A stretch of DNA of 8,083 nt from CAYXBG01 sp964463145. GTDB taxonomy: Bacteria > Acidobacteriota > UBA6911 > RPQK01 > CBDAPI01. Below, piece after piece: positions 1 to 6,554 of the stretch. A program made the translations under genes and the position numbers. Position 1 is the stretch's first letter. Every line of letters starts with the position of its first letter. The stretch spans positions 1 to 8,083 of the forward strand of contig CAYXBG010000077.1 in the NCBI GenBank assembly GCA_964463145.1, given 5' to 3'. The notes beneath the pieces are model-generated. The model worked only from the letters and a program-made list of their open reading frames with translations, was not told the origin of the DNA and did no database searches.

Positions 1-1
1 T

Positions 2-2764
2 ACTCGGAACTGGCAATCACAAACCTTAGACACTACCTGGAATCACCAAGAGGGAGAGGCAGGGTTGGAGAAGAGTTTGCATCGTATTTGCACTGAAGCC
101 ACCCAAGCGGTAAGGAACGGATCACATTTCTTGATTTTGACAGATCGAGCAGTAGGACCGGAACGTACACCTATAAGCTCTCTTCTAGCCTGTGGTGCAG
201 TCCATCATGCCCTGATTGAAAATGGTCTGCGTACAAAGGTTGGAATTATAGTCGAGACCGGAGAAGCTCGTGAGGTACACCACCACTGCCTACTAATTGG
301 GTACGGTGCAGATGCAGTTTACCCTTACATGGCATACCAAGCCTTAATCCAAGCCGTCGGCCAGGAATCATCCGAACCTCAAGGACCCGCTGTCCTCGAA
401 AAAACTTATAAAAAAAGTGTTGGTAAGGGGATACTCAAAGTCATGGCCAAGATGGGTATTTCAACTCTCCAAAGCTATAAAGGAGCTCAAATCTTCGAGG
501 CTCTTGGCCTCTCCACTGAGGTTATTGAAACCTGCTTTAAAGGTACTCCTAGTCGTATCGGTGGAGTAGGCCTGAACATATTGGCAAAAGAATCTCTTAG
601 ACGACATCGTGAAGCCTACAAAGATAATGGTGAGGATCTCCAACTGGGAAACCCAGGTGAATTCCATTGGCGGTCCGGTGGAGAGGAACACTCCTGGAAC
701 CCTGAAGCAATTTCATCTTTGCAAATAGCATCTAGAGCTGGGAATCGATCTGCCTTTCAGCATTTTACAGGGGAAGTAGATGCAAAATCTCGAGATCTCT
801 GCACATTGAGAGGCCTACTCCGCTTTAGAGATGGTATCCAGCCACCAATCCCTCTAGATGAAGTGGAACCGGCGGCAGAGATAGTTAAACGTTTTTGCAC
901 AGGTGCTATGAGTTTTGGATCCATTTCAGCTGAGACTCATAAAACACTTGCGGTCGCGATGAATCGAGTAGGAGGGAAATCTAACACGGGAGAAGGAGGT
1001 GAGGATCCAGAACGATTCACACTTCTCAAAAATGGCGATTCAGAAAGATCCGCTATCAAACAAGTAGCCTCAGGACGCTTTGGCGTAACTATGTGGTACC
1101 TGACAAATGCAGATGAGCTGCAGATTAAAATGGCCCAAGGTGCAAAACCTGGTGAGGGCGGAGAACTTTCGGGACACAAGGTCGATCAAACAATAGCTCG
1201 TATCCGTCACTCAACCCCGGGCGTAGGTCTTATAAGCCCTCCACCCCATCATGACATCTACTCAATCGAAGACCTCAAGCAGTTAATCTATGACCTGAAA
1301 AATGCTAATCGTCAGGCTCGGATAAGTGTCAAGCTTGTCTCCGAGGCTGGAGTCGGAGTCGTAGCAGCAGGGGTTGCCAAGGCCAAAGCCGAACATATTC
1401 TCATCTCCGGAAATGATGGAGGCACAGGAGCCTCACCCTTAACCAGTATTAAACACGCTGGGCTCCCCTGGGAATTAGGCTTAGCAGAAACACACCAGAC
1501 TTTAGTCCTCAACAAGATGCGATCGCGAGTGGTACTACAAACCGATGGAGGTCTGCGTACCGGTCGTGATGTCACTATAGCTGCCTTACTAGGAGCAGAG
1601 GAATTCGGTTTCTCAACGGTAACTTTGATTACTTTGGGGTGCATTATGATGAGAAAATGCCATCTCAATACCTGCCCGGTGGGAATTGCAACTCAGGATC
1701 CTGTTCTTCGCGCTAAGTTTGATGGTCAGCCTGAACATGTCGTTAACTATCTCTTCCTACTGGCAGAAGAAGTTAGAGGTTACATGGCTAGGTTAGGCTT
1801 TCAACGTGTCCAGGATATGATAGGAAGGTCTGACTTACTTGAAAGCCTCTCCGATCTAGAGCACTGGAAGAGAAAAGATATAGACCTTAGCCGCTTGCTT
1901 GCCTGCCACAAGGAATCAAATAGACAGGTGCAATCGAAAGAGAAACAGCAATTTCATCTTGAAACTCGGCTGGATGCACGACTTATAGAAAAATGTCGTC
2001 CTGCCATAGAAAACCGACATCGAGTCCGTGTCGACTCACCTATCAAGAACACCGACAGAACAGTTGGCACAATGTTAAGTAGTGAAATTGCCCGGAAACA
2101 TGGCTTGAAATCCCTGCCCGAAGGAACAATACATATTAACCTCAAGGGCTCTGCCGGCCAAAGCCTAGCTGCCTGGCTTGTCTCAGGGGTAACTATCGAA
2201 CTAGAAGGTGACGCCAACGATTATGTCGGAAAAGGACTTTCTGGCGGGCAGCTAATCGTCTATCCTCCAGCTGAAAGCAGCTTCGAGAGTCATCGTAATG
2301 TTATTGTTGGGAACGTTTGCCTATATGGTGCGATATCGGGCTCAGCATTTATACGGGGACAGGCCGCTGAGCGATTCTGTGTTCGAAACTCGGGGGCGAC
2401 TGCAGTAGTCGAAGGTGTGGGCGACCATGGATGTGAATATATGACTGGAGGACGTGTTGTCGTCCTAGGATCTACAGGAACCAACTTCGCGGCGGGAATG
2501 AGTGGAGGGATCGCCTATGTCTGGGATCCCAACAAATCATTTCATAGTAGATGTAACCTTGAAAGCGTCGGCCTCGAACAGATCACCTTACATCACGATG
2601 ATGCAGAGGGACTCTTTAATCTTGTGCAAAGTCACTCAGATCTAACTGGCTCCGTTCGAGCCCAAGAACTACTCAAGAATTGGGATACGGTTCTCGGGCA
2701 ATTTATCAGAGTCATGCCACACGAATATAAACGAGTGCTTAGGGAACAAAACTTCGCGGCATAA
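2..2764 (+). CDS. gltB: Glutamate synthase (GOGAT) large subunit, 5'-truncated by window edge
   Basis: This is the large (alpha) subunit of glutamate synthase, which with GltD converts glutamine, 2-oxoglutarate and NAD(P)H to two glutamates in the cytoplasm. The frame is open from position 2, so the gene begins upstream; a TTG at 65 is not a start because family-like sequence (TLDTTW...GEAGLEK) precedes it. About 920 codons are visible of the roughly 1500 usual, so the N-terminal glutaminase domain is missing. In order there are the end of the central domain (to about 860), the FMN/2-oxoglutarate TIM-barrel domain (about 890-1900, with TGAMSFGS, GKSNTGEGGEDPERF, AQGAKPGEGG and GGTGASP), and the C-terminal beta-helix domain (about 2080-2690, with GDANDYVGKGLSGG and GDHGCEYMTGGRVVVLG). 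The three [3Fe-4S] cysteines, spaced C-x5-C-x4-C, are at 1640, 1658 and 1673. Nothing looks degraded. It is followed 23 nt later by gltD. Identification is by family recognition and is very secure. Confidence 0.97.
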   Translation, partial: TRNWQSQTLDTTWNHQEGEAGLEKSLHRICTEATQAVRNGSHFLILTDRAVGPERTPISSLLACGAVHHALIENGLRTKVGIIVETGEAREVHHHCLLIGYGADAVYPYMAYQALIQAVGQESSEPQGPAVLEKTYKKSVGKGILKVMAKMGISTLQSYKGAQIFEALGLSTEVIETCFKGTPSRIGGVGLNILAKESLRRHREAYKDNGEDLQLGNPGEFHWRSGGEEHSWNPEAISSLQIASRAGNRSAFQHFTGEVDAKSRDLCTLRGLLRFRDGIQPPIPLDEVEPAAEIVKRFCTGAMSFGSISAETHKTLAVAMNRVGGKSNTGEGGEDPERFTLLKNGDSERSAIKQVASGRFGVTMWYLTNADELQIKMAQGAKPGEGGELSGHKVDQTIARIRHSTPGVGLISPPPHHDIYSIEDLKQLIYDLKNANRQARISVKLVSEAGVGVVAAGVAKAKAEHILISGNDGGTGASPLTSIKHAGLPWELGLAETHQTLVLNKMRSRVVLQTDGGLRTGRDVTIAALLGAEEFGFSTVTLITLGCIMMRKCHLNTCPVGIATQDPVLRAKFDGQPEHVVNYLFLLAEEVRGYMARLGFQRVQDMIGRSDLLESLSDLEHWKRKDIDLSRLLACHKESNRQVQSKEKQQFHLETRLDARLIEKCRPAIENRHRVRVDSPIKNTDRTVGTMLSSEIARKHGLKSLPEGTIHINLKGSAGQSLAAWLVSGVTIELEGDANDYVGKGLSGGQLIVYPPAESSFESHRNVIVGNVCLYGAISGSAFIRGQAAERFCVRNSGATAVVEGVGDHGCEYMTGGRVVVLGSTGTNFAAGMSGGIAYVWDPNKSFHSRCNLESVGLEQITLHHDDAEGLFNLVQSHSDLTGSVRAQELLKNWDTVLGQFIRVMPHEYKRVLREQNFAA

Positions 2765-2772
2765 AAACTCTT

Positions 2773-2776
2773 GGAG
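2773..2776 (+). promoter_or_regulatory. Shine-Dalgarno of gltD
   Basis: GGAG lies 11 nt before ATG 2788 in the short gltB-gltD gap. It supports ATG 2788 as the original gltD start even though the frame from that ATG is interrupted after seven codons. Confidence 0.6.
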
Positions 2777-2787
2777 AATAAAGACAA

Positions 2788-4226
2788 ATGGGAAAACCAA
2801 CAGGTTCCTAGAAATACCACGCCAAAGTGCTCCAACCCGTGAGGTGGAAGAACGGCTCAAAGATTACAAAGAAATCTTTACCAATCCACCAGTAGAGCAC
2901 CTTACTTCACAAGCATCTCGGTGTATGGACTGTGGTGTACCTTTCTGCCAATCGGAACCAGGCTGCCCGGTAGATAATCTAGTACCCGAATGGAACGACC
3001 TGGTTTACAAAGGACAATGGCGTGAGGCCTTGGATCGCCTACATCGAACCAATCCTTTTCCAGATTTCACAGGTCGCGTTTGTCCCGCCCCCTGTGAGGG
3101 AGCTTGCGTCCTTGGTATTGATGCCTCACCAGTTACTATTAAAAACATCGAATATGCAATTGCCGAAAGAGGATTTGAGGAGAACTGGATTCAAGCAAGG
3201 CAACCTCTGTCTCGAACTGGCAAGAGGATAGCCATAATTGGTTCAGGCCCGGCAGGATTAGCAGCTGCAACGCGTCTCAATCAGTTTGGACATACTGTCT
3301 CTGTCTACGAGCGTGATGACCGGATTGGTGGCCTACTCATGTATGGGATACCACCCATGAAACTGGACAAGGAGATAGTCAATAGACGCGTCCAGATAAT
3401 GGAGCAAGAAGGAGTTGAGTTCCACCCAGGATTGAACGTAGGAGTGAACCTTGACATCCAAGAATTAAACGAAAAAAGTGACGCCTTACTATTGGCATGT
3501 GGGTCAACCCGTCCCCGCGATCTCAAAATTGAAGGCCACCATGTTCAAGGCATTCACTTTGCAATGGATTTTCTTCGTACAACCACTAAAAGCTACCTCG
3601 ATTCCAAACTTCGAGATGGGAACTACATTTCAGCCGAAAATAAAAGAGTTATCGTAATTGGTGGGGGAGATACTGGAACGGACTGTATTGCCACTGCTTT
3701 ACGACAGAATTGTCGCAGTCTAATAAATTTCGAATTACTTCCCGAACCACCCCAGCAAAGAAACTCTGAGGAAAACCCTTGGCCTCAGTGGCCTCGCATT
3801 CTCCGACAAGACTATGGTCATCAAGAATCTGAAGCCAAATTCGGAGATGATCCTCGACAGTTTCAGATTTCATCAAAGAAATTCTTGGACGATGGCAACG
3901 GCAATCTAGCTGGAATTCAAACTGTTCGAGTAGAACCTGATGGAGCCGGTAGTTTTCGTGAAATCCCCGGATCAGAGCGAGAGTGGCCTTGCGACATGGT
4001 ACTTCTCGCCATGGGCTTTGTAGGACCAGAAGATACCATCACCCCGAAACTACCTATCAAAATGGATGACCACAGTAATTTCCGGGCAGATTTCGGATCT
4101 TACAGTACTTCACAGCAAGGTATTTTTGCGGCCGGCGATTGCCGGCGTGGTCAATCCCTTGTTGTCTGGGCCATCAGAGAAGGATGGGATGCGGCAGTCC
4201 AGATTAATAGATACGTAAGCAGCTAA
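2788..4226 (+). CDS. gltD: Glutamate synthase small subunit, with apparent frameshift near the start
   Basis: This is the beta subunit of glutamate synthase. It oxidises NAD(P)H and passes electrons through FAD and Fe-S clusters to GltB. Numbering residues from the GTG at 2844, the low-potential [4Fe-4S] cysteines are C27, C30, C35 and C41, then C80, C84 and C88. The FAD site GSGPAG is at 133-138, the NAD(P)H site GGGDTG at 273-278, and the C-terminal flavin motif AAGDCRRGQSLVVWA is present. The usual N-terminus MGKPTGFLE is visible from ATG 2788 (SD GGAG at 2773-2776), but the reading runs GGT TCC TAG and stops at 2809-2811. One extra base near 2805 restores MGKPTGFLEIPRQ and joins the long frame, giving 479 residues, normal for the family. 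GTG 2844 is the first conventional start codon in the uninterrupted frame, but it lacks a well-placed SD and drops 19 conserved-type residues. The break may be a sequencing or assembly error or a real mutation. Function is certain; the 5' end is not. Confidence 0.93.
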
Positions 4227-4248
4227 AAATGTCTTAGCGCTGTTTTTT
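4218..4248 (+). terminator. Intrinsic terminator of gltBD, spanning two convergent stop codons
   Basis: On the + strand, AGC-(bulged A)-GCTAA at 4218-4226 pairs with TTAGCGCT at 4234-4241 around a 7-nt loop (4227-4233). One G follows, then six T at 4243-4248. The stem holds the gltD stop codon (4224-4226) in one arm and the complement of the methyltransferase stop codon (4234-4236) in the other. Read on the minus strand there is no T-tract after the stem, so it should act only for gltBD. The stem is 8 bp with one bulge, so strength is moderate. Confidence 0.65.
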
Positions 4249-4902
4249 ATGGACAAGTGTCAGACCATCGCCAACAGGTAACATACTCAGATTGATACGC
4301 TCGTCCTGAATTAACTGCTGATTCAGCTTTCGAATGGCTAGAGTGTCCGGGTCAGAAATTGATTCATCGATCACCTTGCCAGCCCAGAGAGTATTGTCAA
4401 AAAGAATCAATCCTCCCGGCCGAATTAATTCCATGACAAGCTCATAATAGATCCCATAATTTGTTTTATCCGCATCAATAAAAGCAAAATCATAGGATTG
4501 AGAATTCCCTGCTTTGATCAGTTGCCCGAGAGTAGTTACCGCAGGACCCAAAACTAGCTCAATCTTGTCTGCCACTCCTGCTTTTTCCCAGTAGCGGATA
4601 GCTGTTTTTGTCCACTCTTCATTGACGTCACAGGCAGTTATTTTTCCTTCTGCAGGTAATGCGGCTGCTAAACAAATTGAGCTGTACCCGGTAAAAACTC
4701 CAACCTCGATCGCCCGTTGAACGCCCATTAAACGAGCCAGGAAACTCATGAACTGACCCTGTTCAGGAGAAACCTGCATTACGCTTTCGGGCAATTGCTC
4801 TGTTTCAATTCTTAATTCCTTCAGTACATCTGATTCCCGCACAGAAACTCTTACGAGATAATCATGTAAATCGTTGGTCAACTGAACATACTTATCGCTC
4901 AA
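4234..4902 (-). CDS. Class I SAM-dependent O-methyltransferase (caffeoyl-CoA/catechol OMT-like family)
   Basis: This is a predicted soluble, metal-dependent methyltransferase that moves a methyl group from S-adenosylmethionine to a hydroxyl group. The start is the TTG at 4902-4900: AGAGGAGG (4917-4910) sits 7 nt upstream, and the resulting MSDKYVQLT fits the family. A GTG at 4923 would place the SD inside the coding sequence. The protein has 222 residues, the normal length for this family. SAM motif I is at about 64-74 (AIEVGVFTGYS), with D92 as the acidic residue after beta-2. D143, D145, K146, N148 and Y149 in IDADKTNY and D169-N170 match the metal/catalytic set. The QVSPEQGQF stretch at 43-51 is typical. 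It lies 47 nt after aspartokinase on the same strand, so the two are probably cotranscribed, and it converges on gltD. Such proteins often act on catechol-like small molecules, but the substrate here is unknown and neighbours do not reveal it. Confidence 0.9.
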   Translation of the reverse strand: MSDKYVQLTNDLHDYLVRVSVRESDVLKELRIETEQLPESVMQVSPEQGQFMSFLARLMGVQRAIEVGVFTGYSSICLAAALPAEGKITACDVNEEWTKTAIRYWEKAGVADKIELVLGPAVTTLGQLIKAGNSQSYDFAFIDADKTNYGIYYELVMELIRPGGLILFDNTLWAGKVIDESISDPDTLAIRKLNQQLIQDERINLSMLPVGDGLTLVHKKQR

Positions 4903-4909
4903 AGACAAT

Positions 4910-4917
4910 CCTCCTCT
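4910..4917 (-). promoter_or_regulatory. Shine-Dalgarno that sets the methyltransferase TTG start
   Basis: AGAGGAGG on the minus strand contains a perfect AGGAGG core, 7 nt before TTG 4902-4900. No ATG is available nearby. The other upstream candidates, TTG 4908 (1 nt from the SD) and GTG 4923 (upstream of it), are badly placed. Confidence 0.75.
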
Positions 4918-4949
4918 AACCACTCCACTCCTGCAATGTTACCAATCTT

Positions 4950-6203
4950 CTATCCAGAGTCTTTATTCGACTCTCGTTCCAACTTGTCCAATTCAAATTC
5001 TCGATGAATCGCACGGACTGCATCGTCTAGCCGTTCCTGGCGAATGATACATAAGATTTTGACTTCTGAACTACTGATCAGATCTATATTAACTCCCTCA
5101 TTAGCTAATGCCCTAAACATACGCCCCGCAACACCTGGAGTCCCAGCAATACCAGAACCGATAACTGCTACCATGGCTATCCCCGCATCCGACTTCACAT
5201 CCTTAGCATCAACACCAGGAGTTAATGAACTGAGTACTTCGACTGATTTTTCTAATTGAGCTTGATCAATAATCAACGAAACATCACTTCGGTTGTCATG
5301 ACGTAACCCTTGAATTATTAACCGGACATTTATGCCGTGATTAGATAGACTTTCTGTAATAGTAGCTGCACTACCCGGTTGATCCTTCACCAGCGTCATG
5401 GCCACTCGGGCCACACCAGAATCGCCTGTAACTCCTACAATCGTTGCTTTTTCCAAATCATCTTCTCCTATAACTCGTGTCCCATTCCCGTTGTGAAAAC
5501 TATTCCGCACCTCAAGAGGGACACCAAATTTTGCCGCAATTTCTACACATCTTGGGTGGAGTACACGCGAGCCGGCAGCTGCATATTCCAGCATCTCCCC
5601 ATAGCCAATCCAATCTAAGAGTTTCGCCTCAGGGACAATCCGAGGGTCCGCAGTAAAAACACCATCCACATCTGTAAAAATCTGGCAAGAACATCCTCCC
5701 AACGCCGCAGCTATAGCTGTGGCTGTAGTATCCGACCCACCACGTCCTAAGGTTGTAATCTCCTGTTCGCTTGTAACACCTTGGAAGCCCGCTACGATCA
5801 CAATGTGATCTTCCTCCAGACAATTGAATAATCTATCAGTGTCAATCGCTTCAATCTTTGCACGAGAAAAATTTCTATCAGTACGAATTCCACATTGGGC
5901 ACCTGTTAGAGATATTGAGGACGCTCCCAGGTCATACACGGCCATTGCTAACAATGCACTGGAAACCTGCTCCCCAGTGGTCAGCAGCATATCGAGCTCT
6001 CGAGCTCGAGGTTGCTTTGCTACTTGACCAGCTAGTCCGAGCAACTGGTCAGTGGTCTGGGCCATTGCAGATACCACCACTACCTGTCGACAACCTTTCG
6101 AACGGTTTTCGACTAAGTCTCGAGCTACTTTACGGATACGCTCAGGACTTCCAACCGAGGTGCCACCATATTTTTTAACAACAATAGACCCAACTGCGTT
6201 CAT
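4950..6203 (-). CDS. lysC: Aspartate kinase (aspartokinase), two C-terminal ACT domains
   Basis: The enzyme phosphorylates aspartate to 4-phosphoaspartate, the first step toward lysine, threonine, methionine and diaminopimelate, in the cytoplasm. From ATG 6203 the protein has 417 residues, the usual length of monofunctional aspartokinases. The nucleotide/substrate motif KKYGGTSVGS is at 10-19. TTGEQVSS is near 75-82, TTLGRGGSDTTA near 150-161, and FTDVDGVFTADPR near 176-188. Two ACT domains follow, at about 258-330 and 343-410 (AVIGSGIAGTPGVAGRMF, then LISSSEVKILC). A TTG at 6212 is in frame but only 2 nt from AGGA, while ATG 6203 is 11 nt from it, so ATG is preferred. The second gene of the operon is the methyltransferase. 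Feedback by lysine and/or threonine is usual for this domain plan; which effector applies here cannot be read. No homoserine dehydrogenase is fused. The symbol lysC is used for the family and could equally be ask. Confidence 0.96.
   Translation of the reverse strand: MNAVGSIVVKKYGGTSVGSPERIRKVARDLVENRSKGCRQVVVVSAMAQTTDQLLGLAGQVAKQPRARELDMLLTTGEQVSSALLAMAVYDLGASSISLTGAQCGIRTDRNFSRAKIEAIDTDRLFNCLEEDHIVIVAGFQGVTSEQEITTLGRGGSDTTATAIAAALGGCSCQIFTDVDGVFTADPRIVPEAKLLDWIGYGEMLEYAAAGSRVLHPRCVEIAAKFGVPLEVRNSFHNGNGTRVIGEDDLEKATIVGVTGDSGVARVAMTLVKDQPGSAATITESLSNHGINVRLIIQGLRHDNRSDVSLIIDQAQLEKSVEVLSSLTPGVDAKDVKSDAGIAMVAVIGSGIAGTPGVAGRMFRALANEGVNIDLISSSEVKILCIIRQERLDDAVRAIHREFELDKLERESNKDSG
5454..5469 (-). 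promoter_or_regulatory. Candidate internal ribosome binding site and TTG start for a separate aspartokinase regulatory subunit
   Basis: Inside the aspartokinase gene, AGGAG (5469-5465) is followed after 8 nt by an in-frame TTG (5456-5454, codon 250). This is the junction of the catalytic domain and the first ACT domain. Initiation here would give a 168-residue protein with both ACT domains. Some aspartokinases (Bacillus subtilis, Corynebacterium) are known to make such a beta subunit from an internal start at about this place. The neighbouring methyltransferase also appears to use TTG, which helps. Use in this organism is inference. Confidence 0.4.
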
Positions 6204-6214
6204 ACCTGACAAAA

Positions 6215-6319
6215 TCCTAGAAAAAGCCTCTCATCTTGAAATCCTATGAGAAAGGCTGTCCTTTCCCAATAAGGGCAAACAAGGATTATCTCCTAAATGA
6301 AGTCCTAGTGGGGAAAGGA
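6215..6319 (-). promoter_or_regulatory. Structured leader of the aspartokinase gene with repeated UAGGA motifs
   Basis: The 255-nt gap between tRNA-Lys and aspartokinase has potential RNA structure near the gene. TCCTTTCCC (6319-6311) can pair perfectly over 9 bp with GGGAAAGGA (6267-6259), enclosing a small hairpin AGGA-GATAA-TCCT (6294-6282). One nucleotide later comes the terminator-like hairpin listed separately. UAGGA occurs five times in the transcript (starting at 6332, 6307, 6295, 6246 and 6219); the last is the Shine-Dalgarno, 11 nt before ATG 6203. It does not match the lysine riboswitch as I know it. An RNA control element is inferred, not shown. Confidence 0.4.
6221..6257 (-). terminator. 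Terminator-like hairpin just before aspartokinase (possible attenuator)
   Basis: On the minus strand, AGCC-TT-TCTCAT (6257-6246) pairs with ATGAGA-GGCT (6234-6225), leaving a two-base bulge and an 11-nt loop (6245-6235) that contains AGGA. A run of five T (6225-6221) follows directly. It ends 17 nt before the start codon, so it could end transcription early or shape access to the ribosome site. The short T-run makes strong termination uncertain. Confidence 0.35.
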
Positions 6320-6362
6320 TTTCATCCTCCTACGATACCTCCAAATTCATGCTGTCATTTTC

Positions 6363-6380
6363 AACTGATCCAGATCAATT
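6363..6380. promoter_or_regulatory. Near-perfect inverted repeat upstream of aspartokinase (possible operator)
   Basis: AACTGATC-CA-GATCAATT has 8-bp arms with one mismatch about 160 bp before the aspartokinase start. Short spacing and symmetry resemble a dimeric regulator site. No regulator family is identified, and no strong promoter is evident beside it. Confidence 0.2.
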
Positions 6381-6458
6381 AGCAACCCTGCATATAGAGA
6401 CATTTTTTGAGATTAAGTAATTTTGAATTATCGAGTTCTCGAGAAGGAACAATCCATC

Positions 6459-6534
<76 letters not shown>

Positions 6535-6554
6535 ATAGTTTTCAGAGATTAGCC

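Noticed and set aside
65..67. TTG at 65 as the gltB start
   Set aside because: The frame is open to the window edge and the residues before it (LDTTW, GEAG) match the GltB central domain; the gene begins upstream of the window.
1312..1668. 118-codon open frame antisense to gltB
   Set aside because: It lies wholly opposite the conserved FMN domain, has no family resemblance and no SD; it is a shadow of the real gene.
2844..2846. GTG 2844 as the true gltD start
   Set aside because: The only purine-rich sequence abuts the codon, and upstream sequence encodes the family N-terminus apart from one missing base.
5858..6178. 106-codon open frame antisense to aspartokinase
   Set aside because: It overlaps the conserved kinase domain, shows no recognisable motif, and no promoter or SD supports it.
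6347..6403. 18-codon minus-strand open frame in the aspartokinase leader as an attenuation leader peptide
   Set aside because: It has no Shine-Dalgarno and no run of Lys, Thr, Met or Ile codons.
6431..6446. TTCTCGAGAA palindrome as a terminator after tRNA-Lys
   Set aside because: The palindrome has no loop and no following T-run on the minus strand.
6204..6458. Lysine riboswitch (L box) upstream of aspartokinase
   Set aside because: I could not find the conserved L-box core segments; only generic hairpins are visible. A covariance-model search would settle it.
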